NCBI GenBank assembly: GCA_963764235.1
Contig: CAVXRO010000004.1
Span: 62,001-126,000 of the forward strand
Direction of reading: 5' to 3'
Source: DATFVA01 sp963764235
Lineage (GTDB): Bacteria; Bacteroidota; Ignavibacteria; Ignavibacteriales; Ignavibacteriaceae
Length of the DNA: 64,000 nucleotides
The position numbers and the translations under genes were made by a program. Positions 17,934 through 27,936 of the stretch are shown here, piece by piece. The notes beneath the pieces are model-generated. The model made no database searches and had not been told where the DNA came from. It was given only the letters and a program-made list of their open reading frames with translations. The number at the start of each line of letters is the position of its first letter. Within the stretch, counting starts at the first letter, position 1.

Positions 17934-18512
17934 TTATTTCTGCGTCAGTTCTTTACGAATTCGACTTAAAGATTGAGGAGTTATGCCGAGATATGATGCG
18001 ATTTGATTCTGCGGTACCTGTTCCAGAAGCTGGGGATACGTTTTAATAAATTTAAGATATCTTTCCTCTGCAGATGCACTAAGTGAATCAACAATTCTTT
18101 GCTGCTTGGCTACGTGATTGGCCTCAATCAGCAGACGAAAGAAGCGTTCCATTTTAGGACAGTTTTCGAGCAATTCATCTCTTGCAGATCTCTCAAGCAA
18201 AAGAACTTCAGAATTCTGCAGAGTATCAATATTATAGTTTGCGGGTAAACCGGAAAGGAAACTATTTAAATCAGAAACCCACCAGTCTTCAATTGCAAAT
18301 TGGAGTATGTGCTCTCCCCCCTTGCTGTCAATTTTATATTCCCGCAGGCAGCCTGAGTTTACAAATCCGATGTACCTGAACACATCGCCTTCATTTAAAA
18401 GGAATTGGTGCTTTTTCAACTTCTTAGAGATAAAGAATTTTGTGCAGATATTAAACTCTTCATCTGTAAGAGGAACCTGTTTGTTGATATGTTTTTTTAA
18501 TAAGTCAAACAT
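17934..18512 (-). CDS. Crp/Fnr family transcriptional regulator
   Basis: The 192-residue protein has an N-terminal cyclic-nucleotide-binding-type beta-roll (KKHQFLLNEGDVFRYIGFVNSGCLREY) and a C-terminal winged helix with the recognition helix in QNQIASYLGITPQSLSRIRKEL. It lacks the Cys residues of FNR, so it does not look like an oxygen sensor. The short Bacteroidota-type Crp subfamily commonly regulates adjacent stress or detoxification genes. It lies 21 bp downstream of the PEP-mutase-like gene, in the same direction. Confidence 0.9.
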   Translation of the reverse strand: MFDLLKKHINKQVPLTDEEFNICTKFFISKKLKKHQFLLNEGDVFRYIGFVNSGCLREYKIDSKGGEHILQFAIEDWWVSDLNSFLSGLPANYNIDTLQNSEVLLLERSARDELLENCPKMERFFRLLIEANHVAKQQRIVDSLSASAEERYLKFIKTYPQLLEQVPQNQIASYLGITPQSLSRIRKELTQK

Positions 18513-18533
18513 ATTGAATAGAAGCAGCTATTC

Positions 18534-19405
18534 TCATTTATTCAACCCTATTGCCATTTTATAGGCCAATGCAGCGTCGGGAAGCGGTGTTAGAGTATCT
18601 AATAAAATATTGTAAGTTCCTTTTTCAGATAGTTCGTCAGCAACTTTTTTAATTAAAGCTAAAGTAGCTTTCATCAAACTTGAACCCAGACTTAAACGGG
18701 CAACACCTAAATCCTGCAGTTCACTGAACAGATAGGAGGTAATCCTGCCCCAATTCCAGGGTTTGAAAGAATATTAATCGGGGCATTAATTTCCTTAACC
18801 AGTGTTGAAATCGTTTCTTTTTCCCATACAGGCTGAACAAATATGCAGTCTGCACCTGCTTCCCGGTATTTATTGCCACGCTTTATTGATTCAGATAATT
18901 TTTCCTGTGGCGAACCTGACGAAGTATAAAATGAATCAGTTCTTGCATTAATTACTAAATGAAAGCCCAGTGAATCTGATAATGCACGAATAGCTGATAT
19001 TCTTTCACAAAATTCCATCTCGTCAATTAATACCGGATTTAAATCAATACTGTCTTCAATGTTTATTCCAACAATTCCTGTTGCAATTATCTTTTTAACC
19101 GAATCAATTATTTCATTTAAATTATTTCCATATCCGGCTTCTATATCCACAGTTACCGGAACTTGTACTGCATTTACGATTCCCGTTATAGCTTCAATCA
19201 TTTCTGACAATTGTATTACCTGGCAGTCAGGATAACCTAAAGAGGCAGCTATTCCCATACTTGTTGTTGCGATTGCTTTATAGCCACATGCTTCTATTAA
19301 TTTAGAACTTCCGATGTCCCACGAGTTTAACAGAACCAGAATTTCTTTGTCCTGATGAAATTTCAGGAACATTTCAGCTTTTTCTTTTTGAATACTTGAA
19401 ACCAT
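18534..19405 (-). CDS. Isocitrate lyase / PEP mutase family protein, frameshifted
   Basis: The first frame (19405 to about 18725) is a TIM-barrel protein of the PEP mutase/isocitrate lyase superfamily: NSWDIGSSKLIEACGYKAIATTS, VDIEAGYG (here DIEAGYG), the NIEDS metal-site motif, INARTDSF and GADCIFVQPVWEKE. It then leaves the alignment at GLPPI. A second frame on the same strand continues with ELQDLGVARLSLGSSLMKA and ends KMAIGLNK at a TGA at 18534-18536. One net base change near 18721-18728 joins them, giving about 290 residues, the normal length. The substrate is unknown; the family includes C-C and C-P bond lyases. Confidence 0.85.
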
Positions 19406-20119
19406 AATATTGTTCCTTTTTAATGTTTAATATAAATACATCTGACTTCTTATTTAAAGACAATAAAAGCATTCTGGTTATATTTTTCTTTTACAATTCC
19501 TCTAGTATTATTCCAGATATATCGTCAATAAGATTCCTAATTCTATCAATAGCTTTTGTTGTGAGTCAACCGAGCAGAACGACTACATTGAACAAGTTTA
19601 CCAAAACGGAACGATCAACTTCAAATATATAAAATTGCCGAATGCAAAAACTGTAATTGTCTCGTAAATATTTTCTCTTTAATTTATTCATAAACTCAGG
19701 AGTCTGTGTCAGGGGAAACTTAGGTAATTTCAGAATAGAGACAATAAAAAATTGAATTTTTCAGTCCATGTTTTATTTTGCAATATTAAGAAAGAGTTTT
19801 TAAGGGCATAGCAAGAGAATCCCATTATTTTAGAACGTTTTTATTCTTTAACATTTAAGGTTCTACTTAAAACTGGTTAACAGAGGCTTGCCCCTGCCTC
19901 TTGAAAAAGAGTTCAGTCCAGTGGCAGCTTGTCATTGGGTTTTTTATTGACTTCTTACACATTTTAATTGATTCTATCAAAATTTTATAGCAAATTTCAA
20001 TAAGAAAGTTCTCTCTACTCCGAGAGTGTCAGATACCAGAGTTGGATTACTGTTACTTTCTGAAGAATACAAACCGAATACTCTCCCGAAGCATTGCATT
20101 TCTTAATAGAGGGTTAATT
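19406..20119. other. 700-bp non-coding gap with a possible gene remnant
   Basis: A start-less plus-strand frame ending at about 19667 has a coding-like C-terminal part (NDYIEQVYQNGTINFKYIKL) but no recognised family, so it may be the tail of a lost gene. Further on are an A/T-rich stretch, the second copy of a 24-bp repeat (19880-19903) and a GAGTTCAGTCC block. No complete gene is visible. Confidence 0.4.
19880..19903 (+). repeat. 24-bp dispersed intergenic repeat, copy 2
   Basis: This matches 21 of 24 bases of the minus strand at 440-463. Here the ends form a perfect 6-bp stem, AGAGGC / GCCTCT, over the loop TTGCCCCT. It lies about 300 bp upstream of the hybrid two-component regulator gene. 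Confidence 0.45.
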
Positions 20120-20209
20120 ATGAGCATTGATCCGTACCCAACGTACGGTCAGGTATACAGGTATCAGCCGTCGTTTTCTCTGCGATTGGGATTTGAAGTG
20201 GGGTTTTAA
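20120..20209 (+). pseudogene. 29-codon frame resembling the C-terminus of a TonB-dependent receptor
   Basis: A short frame with an AGAGGG Shine-Dalgarno-like stretch 5 bp before its ATG encodes a peptide ending QPSFSLRLGFEVGF, which looks like the last beta strand of an outer-membrane barrel with its terminal Phe. It stops 1 bp before the ATG of the hybrid regulator. It is either the remnant of a deleted receptor gene or a leader peptide that couples translation to the regulator gene. The resemblance is by eye only. Confidence 0.45.
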
Positions 20210-20210
20210 G

Positions 20211-23200
20211 ATGTTTTTCCTATTGAATAAAATATTGAAGCAAAAAAATTTTAAGAGAATAAAAACTACCCCTATTTTATTTTATCTCTTCATTTCAACC
20301 GTGCTGTATTTACTTTTAACAATTCATCTATATGCACAAAAATCAGATATCTCTTTCCAGCATTTTGGCGTTAAGGAAGGGATGTCTTCGCAGTGGGTTT
20401 CGCCCATCTTTCAGGACCGAACCGGGTATATCTGGTTTGCAACGTTAAACGGTTTAGACCGTTATGACGGTTATATATTTACCACTTATAAATACCCCAT
20501 AAATACGAAGGTGATTGATGCTTTTCTGCCGGGAACAATAGGAGAAGACGAACAAGGAAATTTATGGATTGTGTCGTATAACGGTGGTATTGAAGAATTT
20601 GATCCCCGGACAGAGAAATTTAGAAATTACATCCTTGACCCATCTCAGCCTGCAACCGATTGGAGTAATACGGTTTTAAATGTTTGTTTCGACAGGAATG
20701 GTGTGATGTGGGTGGGCACTGGTAATGGCTTGTATAAATTCAACAAAGAGAATGAAACTTTCACAGCATTCAGTCACGATGAAAAAGATCCTTTCAGTCT
20801 TGGTCACGATGCAGTTAACGGGATATATGAAGACAGAGCAGGAAATTTGTGGTTAGCTACCGGTGGAGGTCTGGATAAACTAGATAGAGAAACAAATAAA
20901 TTTTATCACTACTGGTATTATCCAAATAATCAGTATGGTGATCCAGCTACTCGCCAGCATTGGTTATTGGCAATTATAGCGGATGAGAATGGTACATTAT
21001 GGATCGGTGCGGAAGCCGGATTGTTAAAATTTGATATTAAGAAAGAAAAGTATTCGTTTTACCCTCACAATTCGATTTTATCTCTGTGTGAGGATAATTC
21101 GGGAAAGATATGGCTTGGTACCTTCAGAGGACTTGATGTTTTTAACAGGCAAACCGAAACTTTTACTAATTATAGTCATGAAGATAATAACCCACAAAGC
21201 ATAAGCAGCGACTATATTTACGACCTAATGATAGATAGGGCAAATTCATTATGGATAACTACACAAACTGGAGGTGTGAATAAGCTAGATTATCCCGGAT
21301 CATTATTCATTAGCTACAAAAGTAAACCTCAAGATAAAACAGGATTATCATTGAATGAGGTTGTCGGTTTGTATGAAGACAACGAAGGCAGAATACAGAT
21401 TGGGACATCAAAGGGAATAGGAACGCTGGATTCAAAAAATGGTACGATCGTTAAAAAGAACGATATCCGTTTGATTTGGAGTGACCGTGATATAAATGGT
21501 AATACTGTAGTTGCACCAGTTTCCGGCGGATTATACAAATTAAATAATGATAATTCATGGACTTGCTATTTAGATTCAGTAAACGCAACTCTGTCAGAAT
21601 TTATTGGGGCTCATTATCTTATGAGTGCTGATCATCTCTGGATAGGCTGCTATTCCGGAGATCTTTATTTATTCACTCCACGGACCAAAGAAAGAAAACA
21701 GATCTATAACATAAAGAGTGGAAATTTTTGGAATATATATGAAGACTCTTTCGGATTAGTCTGGTTTGGGGGATGGTCGACAGGTATCTTTTGTTATGAT
21801 ACCCGGAAAAATTCAATCACTGAATATCAGTCTGATCCAAAAGATTCTTCAACTATAATTGACAACACTTTTGTTTCTTATTGTGAAGATAAAAACCAAA
21901 CACTGTGGTTGGGATGCTATGCCGGACTAGTCAGGTTTAACCGTTCAGAGAAAAACTTTACCCGCTTTTACGGGAGTAATGGATTTTTCAACAACGGCGT
22001 AAAAAAGATACTTGAAGACGGAAGTGGAAAACTATGGATGAGCTCTTTAAAGGGAATTGCGAAATTCGATCCAATTACAGAAAAATTTAATTACTATTAT
22101 GCTAACAGTTATTTCCCGGATATTGAATTTTCGATAGGAATTGGATGCAAAACAAATAAAGAGGAAATGTACTTCGGTGGTCTGAATGGATTTGTCAGAT
22201 TCCAGCATGATAGTATTAAAGAAGAAACTTTTATTCCACCAATTGTAATAACTTCATTTAAAAGTTCGAAAAACCATTTCCCTTCGGTAAAGAAATAGAA
22301 CTCTCTCATTCAGATAATTTCATATCATTCGAATTCGCTGCGTTAAATTATATAAATAGTGCAGAGAATCAGTATGCTTATAAAATGGAAGGAATAGATA
22401 AAGACTGGGTTTACTGCGGAACGCGTCGATATGCTTCATATCCAAATATGTTGCCGGGAGAATATATTTTCAGAGTTAAGGGCTCTACAGGTAATCGCGT
22501 ATGGAATGAAGCCGGAACATCAATAAGAGTGATTATACTACCGCCCTGGTGGAAAACATGGTGGGCTTATATTCTCTACACATTAGCTATTCTTTCAGTA
22601 TTTATTATGTCAACTGGATTTTACCTAAATCGGCAAAGATTAAGACAACAGTTAGTATTAGAATCAGAGCACGCCGGTAAACTTGAAGAAGTTGCAAAGA
22701 TGAAGTCTGATTTTTTTGCCAATATTTCACACGAGTTCAGAACACCTCTTACTTTGATAATGGGTCCTGTAAAACAGATAATTGAAAGGACTAAGGAAGA
22801 TAAAACGAGAGATGAGCTGAAAGTTGTGCACAAGAATGCAAACAGGCTATTGAATCTTGTAAACCAATTGCTCGATATCTCCAGGGTTGAATCCGGTAAT
22901 ATGAAGCTGCAGGCTTCTCCTCAAAATATAATTTCTCTGGTAAAAGCTCTGCTGCAGTCATTCAGTTCTTACGCTGAGAGGAAGAGAATTACCTTAAAAT
23001 TCAGTTCGTCAGAAAATGAACTAAATGCATACATCGACAGGGATAAGATGGAGAAGATAATTACCAACGTTCTTTCGAATGCATTTAAGTTTACACCTGA
23101 AGGCGGTAGAATTGAAGTAAGCGTCGTTACGGATGAAAAGTATTTTGATATAAATATAAGCGATACCGGTGTCGGGATTCCCGAAGCCCAGAAATCAAAA

Positions 23201-24280
23201 ATCTTTGATCGGTTCTACCAGGTTGACGGAAGCCATACAAGGAAACAGGAAGGAACAGGAATCGGATTATCATTGACAAAAGAATTAGTTGAATTACATA
23301 AGGGAAAAATTGAAGTGGAAAGTAAGGAAGGAAAGGGAACGACATTTACAATCCGCATTCCTCTCGGGAAAACACATTTAAAACCCGATGAAATGTGCAT
23401 GGAAATAACAGAACGTGAGAAAGAATACGAAAGAGATTTGATCGATCTTGAGTCGATAGAACTAACTGATAAAAAAGACAATTCAAAATATGAAAGCAAT
23501 CTTCACGGACAATCAGAACTGCCGGTTGTATTGATTGTTGAAGATAATTCTGATATAAGAAATTACATAAAAAATAACCTGGAAATTGATTATAGAATAC
23601 TGGAAGCCGTTGATGGTGAAGATGGCTGGAACAGATCCATAGATCATTTACCAGATTTAATTATCAGCGATGTAATGATGCCGAAGATGGATGGATTCAG
23701 GCTTTGCGACAAACTTAAAACAGATGAAAGAACAAGTCACATACCCATAATACTGCTTACCGCAAAGGCAGCACTCCAGGATAAGATAGATGGATTTGAC
23801 ACGGGTGCAGATGACTATATAATGAAACCCTTTGAGTCGGATGAATTGAAAGCCAGAGTTAAAAATCTAATAGAACAAAGAAATAGAATTCACGAGCATT
23901 TCAAAAAGAATGGGTTGTTTGAATTAGAGTGGAAAAAGATTACCCCTGTTGATCAAAAAATCTTAAAGAAGCTATTTGAAACTATTAATCAGAATATTTC
24001 AGATACTTCACTAAGTGTAGAATTCCTGGTTGATAAATTATCGTTAAGCCGTTCGGTTCTGCATCGAAAAGTTGTTTCTCTAGTGGGTGAAACACCCGGT
24101 GATTTAATCAGAAGGATAAGACTTACAAGAGCTGCTGACCTTATTAAACAAAAGTTTGGAAATCTGTCAGAAATAGCACTCGAGGTAGGATTTAGCAATC
24201 CGGCACATTTCTCCGAAAGTTTTAAGAAACAGTATGGCGTTTCTCCCTCACAATACCAGCAGAAATATACCCCCAGTTAA
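20211..24280 (+). CDS. Hybrid two-component regulator (HTCS), frameshifted
   Basis: One polypeptide carries, in order: a hydrophobic N-terminal signal/anchor, about a dozen Reg_prop beta-propeller repeats in the periplasm (WIGTGNGL-type WVGTGNGLYKF and similar), a Y_Y_Y domain, a membrane helix, HisKA (FFANISHEFRTPL), HATPase (GTGIGLSLTKEL), a REC domain (LIVEDNSD, Asp in LIISDVMMPKMDG, Lys in YIMKPF) and an AraC-type HTH (LSEIALEVGFSNPAHFSESFKK). Such proteins sense a periplasmic ligand, often a glycan, and bind DNA directly. A stop at 22296 falls inside Y_Y_Y. Adding one A to the 5-A run at 22269-22273 restores KKPFPFGKEIELSH and joins the two frames. The start at 20211 is chosen because it gives the signal directly. 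Confidence 0.9.
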
Positions 24281-24467
24281 CAATCATATCATTGTTTTTT
24301 TTCAGGTTGACAGAAATACGGAAGTAATTGACAGAAATCGGGTAGAAAACCCATCCCCTGAAAATTATAATACCACCAGCAAAAAATTCATCCTTCCTGA
24401 ATTAAAACGGAAGGTAATAATTAATTAAAAGCTGCTTGTTTTAAACAGGCAAAATGGAGGTGTTCTT

Positions 24468-25037
24468 ATGACTGCAACAAAGTTTTTTATAGCTCTTCTT
24501 GTTCTCGTCGGACTTACGCTGGTAAGCTGTTCAGATAAACAGCAATCTACAGTTGCTCCTACAGATCAGGGATCCCTGGAAAAAGTGACTATTACCAATT
24601 TTACCTTCGGTCATGTTCCCATTGGACTAACAGGTGAAGGTGATGTAAAATTAGTTGGAGGAAACTGGATTTTGAAGGACTTTGGTGTAATTGAACAATT
24701 TACCTCATTCGATCCACTTGGAGCGGGAACTGCGACCCACTATCTAAGTGCTACATTCGACGCTGTTACTGGCGAGGGACCCGTGCATGGGTCGTTCACA
24801 TTGACACCTGACGCAAATGCTGGCGGTGGAGTATGGGAAGGTACTTACACCGGATACAGGAGTAAAATGCCTGGTAGTGATACATTGTTTGTTCTCCCCT
24901 TACAGATAGTTGGACATGGAAGAGGTGGAACGATTGAAGGTATGCAAATGAGGGAAAATAGCATCCTCACCGCTTGGGGTACACCACCCGTGGGCTGGTA
25001 TGGTTCGGGCGATGGTTTCTATAAATCTCATGATTAA
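24468..25037 (+). CDS. Hypothetical lipoprotein
   Basis: The 189-residue protein has a lipoprotein signal with lipobox LTLVSC (Cys at about residue 22). The rest is Gly/Thr-rich and predicted to be beta strands (GEGDVKLVGGNWILKD, TATHYLSATFDAVTGEGPVHGSFTL), as in a small extracellular barrel or sandwich. No family is recognised. GGAGG lies 5 to 9 bp before the ATG. It is the first gene after the HTCS, in the same direction, so it is a candidate target. Confidence 0.75.
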   Translation: MTATKFFIALLVLVGLTLVSCSDKQQSTVAPTDQGSLEKVTITNFTFGHVPIGLTGEGDVKLVGGNWILKDFGVIEQFTSFDPLGAGTATHYLSATFDAVTGEGPVHGSFTLTPDANAGGGVWEGTYTGYRSKMPGSDTLFVLPLQIVGHGRGGTIEGMQMRENSILTAWGTPPVGWYGSGDGFYKSHD

Positions 25038-25046
25038 TATTCATTT

Positions 25047-25093
25047 AACCTTCGGGCGAACCTGTCGTATTTGGCATGCTAACCCCGAAGGTT
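25047..25093 (+). terminator. Long-loop hairpin between two genes
   Basis: A perfect 10-bp inverted repeat (AACCTTCGGG / CCCGAAGGTT) flanks a 27-base loop. The flanks are A/T-rich but there is no strict T run. It lies between the lipoprotein and the orphan sorting-domain gene and could be a terminator, attenuator or processing site. Confidence 0.4.
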
Positions 25094-25123
25094 GAATAAA
25101 ATAATATAGACGAGGAGTCGTTA

Positions 25124-25429
25124 ATGAATGCACTTGAAAATACAGTCGTAGACAATTTAACCCCGTCAGAATTTTATTTAAGCAGGAATTTCCCTGATCC
25201 GTTCAGAGAAAAAACAACGATAAAATATTGTATTGCATACAAAACAAGAGTGAGGCTGGAAGTTTTGAATTATGAAGGTAAGCTGATTAAAAAAATACTG
25301 GATGATGAAAAGGATGCCGGCACGTATGAATTAATTTGGAAAGCAGGGGACCTGCCATGCGGGATTTATTTATATCGCTTGAAGGCAGGTTCCTTTGTGG
25401 AGATAAAAAAAATGGAATTAGTGAAATAA
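25124..25429 (+). CDS. Orphan T9SS type A sorting domain protein (101 aa)
   Basis: Nearly the whole protein is a T9SS C-terminal sorting domain: the YPNPFNPST-like block appears as NFPDPFREKTTIKY, followed by VRLEVLNYEGKLIKKI, GTYELIWKAGDLPCGIYLYRLKAG and a Lys-rich end. There is no signal peptide and no cargo domain, so it cannot be an ordinary T9SS substrate. It has a good GAGGAG site 5 bp upstream of the ATG, so it looks translated. It may be the tail of a broken gene or a cytoplasmic protein that uses the fold otherwise. It lies 19 bp before the YCF48-type gene. Confidence 0.75.
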   Translation: MNALENTVVDNLTPSEFYLSRNFPDPFREKTTIKYCIAYKTRVRLEVLNYEGKLIKKILDDEKDAGTYELIWKAGDLPCGIYLYRLKAGSFVEIKKMELVK

Positions 25430-25448
25430 ATTTTATAGGAGGGCTCAA

Positions 25449-27677
25449 ATGAAAAGATTATTGCAAACTTTGTTTTTCGTTTTGCTGATAACGCAAATAT
25501 GTTTTGCACAGTGGATTCGCCAAAGCCCTCTTCCAAATGTGGAGTCGATATCGGATATCTGTTCCATTAATATGAATACCTGGTTAGCGGTTGGTGGTAA
25601 TTGGAATGGTTCGAATTACGAGGCAAAAATACTTATATCCCATGATGGAGGAGAAAGTTGGATTAGCAAGTTAGACGGAACAACTGGGTGGCTCCGTGCG
25701 GCTTGTTTTACAAATGAAAATATAGGCACAGTTGTAGGAGGCGATTTAATCCTTAGAACAATAGATGGCGGAAATAATTGGTTTAATTATTCAAGTGGGG
25801 TTTCCAATAATCTTTCTGATGTTTTCTTTATTGATTCAAATAATGGATTTGCTGTTGGTCATGGATGGATTGGTGGAAATGCTGGAGGGATAATTCTTAG
25901 AACCACAGATGGCGGAAATAGTTGGAGTAGTCAGATAAGTGATTCGTACAATCTTTTTGGTGTTTGTTTTACTGATTCAAATAATGGAACCTCTGTTGGC
26001 TATGGTTTGAATGGTGAAGGTGTAATCCTAAGAACAACAGATGGAGGTGAAAACTGGAATAGACAGTTGAGTGTTGCAAATCGCTATCTTTTGGGTGTTT
26101 CTTTTACGAATGCAAATACCGGAATGGTTGTTGGTGCTGGTGGTACAATCCTTAGAACAACAGATGGTGGGGACAACTGGGTTGCTCAATATGCTGATGC
26201 CACTATTTCTCTTTTCGGAGTTTGTTTTACAGATCCAAATAATGGAGTTGCCGTTGGTGGCGGACCGTCATCTAATGATGGTATTATCCTCAAAACAACA
26301 GATGGTGGCAACAATTGGATAAGTAAGTCTAATGGCATAACAAGCATTCTTAGCGGTGTTTGCTTTGCAGATGCAAACAATGGAATTGCTGTTGGTGGTA
26401 TTTTAAGTCCAGCAGCAATCCTCAAGACGACAGATGGTGGAAATAACTGGGTAAGCAAAATTAGGGGAACAACAGGTTATCTCTTGGATGTTTGTTTTAT
26501 AGATGCAAATAACGGGACGGTTGTTGGAGATGGTGAAAGCGGCGGAATAATATTAAGAACAACAGATGGAGGTAATAGTTGGATAAAACAGTTAAGTAAA
26601 CCATCCTCTGAGTTTAGAGGAGTTTTCTTTACAGATGCTAATAATGGGACAGTAGTGGGGTACAGTTATGATAATTTAAATGCTGGTGGCATTATCCTAA
26701 AAACAACAGATGCAGGTAATATTTGGATAAGTCAACCAAGTGGAACGACACACGCACTTTATGCAGTTTGTTTTACTGATCAAAATATAGGAACAGCTGT
26801 TGGCGAGAATGGTACTATCCTTCGAACAACAGATGGAGGCAATAATTGGATAACGCAGCCAAGCCCTATTAGCAGTACACAAATTAATCTTTATGATGTT
26901 TGTTTTATCGATACTTTTAACGGCACTGCAGTTGGTGGTGGTTATGATGGTGAAAACAGTACAGGTATAATCCTAAGAACAACGGATGGGGGGGAAAACT
27001 GGGTCAGTCAGTCAACTGGCACAAATATTCTATTTTATGGAGTTTGTTTTACGGATATAAATACTGGATATATTGGCGGTGAATGCTCGATTTTCAAAAC
27101 AACGGATGGGGGAAATAATTGGGTTCAACAATTAAGTGTACCGATAAACTCTTCGCTTAGCGGAGTGTCATTTATAGATGCAAACATCGGAACAGCCGTC
27201 GGTGGCGGTATAATGATGGGTGAAGGTATAATACTAAGGACTACAAATGGGGGAAGCAATTGGGATATTCAATACACCGACTATACAGGACTTAGCGCAG
27301 TTTCTTTTACTGATGCATATACAGGATGGGCTGTTGGTGGTAGTGGCACCATCCTCCACACAACCAATGGTGGAGTAACATTTGTTGAAGAAGAACAGAT
27401 CGATGAAGTGCCAATAGAGTTTTTACTTTCACAAAATTATCCAAATCCATTTAACCCAAGCACCAATATTCAGTATGCAGTAAGAAGTAGGCAATTTGCA
27501 TCCTTAATAGTTTATGACATACTCGGCAACAAAATAGAAACACTCGTCAACGAAGAAAAACCTGCAGGCACTTATGAGTTGAATTGGAATGCAGCAGGTC
27601 TTCCAAGCGGGGTTTATTTCTGTCAGATGAGAGCAGGTTCATTCATCCAGACGAAGAAAATGATCCTGCTGCGCTGA
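25449..27677 (+). CDS. Secreted YCF48/BNR-repeat protein with T9SS sorting domain
   Basis: The 742-residue protein has a signal peptide (LLQTLFFVLLITQICFAQ) and about 14 repeats of roughly 45 residues with the core TAVGxxGTILRTTDGGNNW, typical of the YCF48/BNR beta-propeller family. Two seven-bladed propellers would use 14 repeats. The C-terminus is a complete type A sorting domain (YPNPFNPSTNIQY to a Lys-rich end), so it should cross the outer membrane through T9SS. Function is unknown; such proteins often bind surfaces or glycans. The AGGAGG site lies 6 bp upstream. Repeats are similar at DNA level, so repeat number may vary. Confidence 0.88.
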   Translation: MKRLLQTLFFVLLITQICFAQWIRQSPLPNVESISDICSINMNTWLAVGGNWNGSNYEAKILISHDGGESWISKLDGTTGWLRAACFTNENIGTVVGGDLILRTIDGGNNWFNYSSGVSNNLSDVFFIDSNNGFAVGHGWIGGNAGGIILRTTDGGNSWSSQISDSYNLFGVCFTDSNNGTSVGYGLNGEGVILRTTDGGENWNRQLSVANRYLLGVSFTNANTGMVVGAGGTILRTTDGGDNWVAQYADATISLFGVCFTDPNNGVAVGGGPSSNDGIILKTTDGGNNWISKSNGITSILSGVCFADANNGIAVGGILSPAAILKTTDGGNNWVSKIRGTTGYLLDVCFIDANNGTVVGDGESGGIILRTTDGGNSWIKQLSKPSSEFRGVFFTDANNGTVVGYSYDNLNAGGIILKTTDAGNIWISQPSGTTHALYAVCFTDQNIGTAVGENGTILRTTDGGNNWITQPSPISSTQINLYDVCFIDTFNGTAVGGGYDGENSTGIILRTTDGGENWVSQSTGTNILFYGVCFTDINTGYIGGECSIFKTTDGGNNWVQQLSVPINSSLSGVSFIDANIGTAVGGGIMMGEGIILRTTNGGSNWDIQYTDYTGLSAVSFTDAYTGWAVGGSGTILHTTNGGVTFVEEEQIDEVPIEFLLSQNYPNPFNPSTNIQYAVRSRQFASLIVYDILGNKIETLVNEEKPAGTYELNWNAAGLPSGVYFCQMRAGSFIQTKKMILLR

Positions 27678-27761
27678 ATTGAGATTTTTTTAACCCGGCC
27701 GCGATGTTGATCTATATCCATTTAGGCTAAAATTAGAATGGATTGTGAATATTAGGTTAGA

Positions 27762-27789
27762 AATAAAAAAGGCTGTTGTTTAACAGCCT
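27762..27789 (-). terminator. Terminator of tRNA-Phe
   Basis: On the minus strand the stem AGGCTGTT / AACAGCCT (8 bp, 4-base loop, 27770-27789) is followed by TTTTTTATTT. It lies 9 bp after the tRNA 3' end. Confidence 0.8.
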
Positions 27790-27797
27790 GTAGGAAG

Positions 27798-27870
27798 TGG
27801 GCAGAGACGGAATCGAACCGCCGACACAAGGATTTTCAGTCCTTTGCTCTACCGACTGAGCTATCTGCCC
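27798..27870 (-). tRNA. tRNA-Phe (anticodon GAA)
   Basis: The minus strand gives a 73-nt class I tRNA: acceptor GGGCAGA / TCTGCCC with discriminator A, D-arm TAGCTCAGTCGGTAGAGCA, anticodon loop CTGAAAA on a 5-bp stem, T-loop GTTCGATTCC. CCA is not encoded. A hairpin terminator follows. Confidence 0.96.
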
Positions 27871-27936
27871 TTCAAAATTTTGAAGAACAAAAATAATTAT
27901 TTCCCGTTAAATCTCAAAAATTAATATGGGATTATT

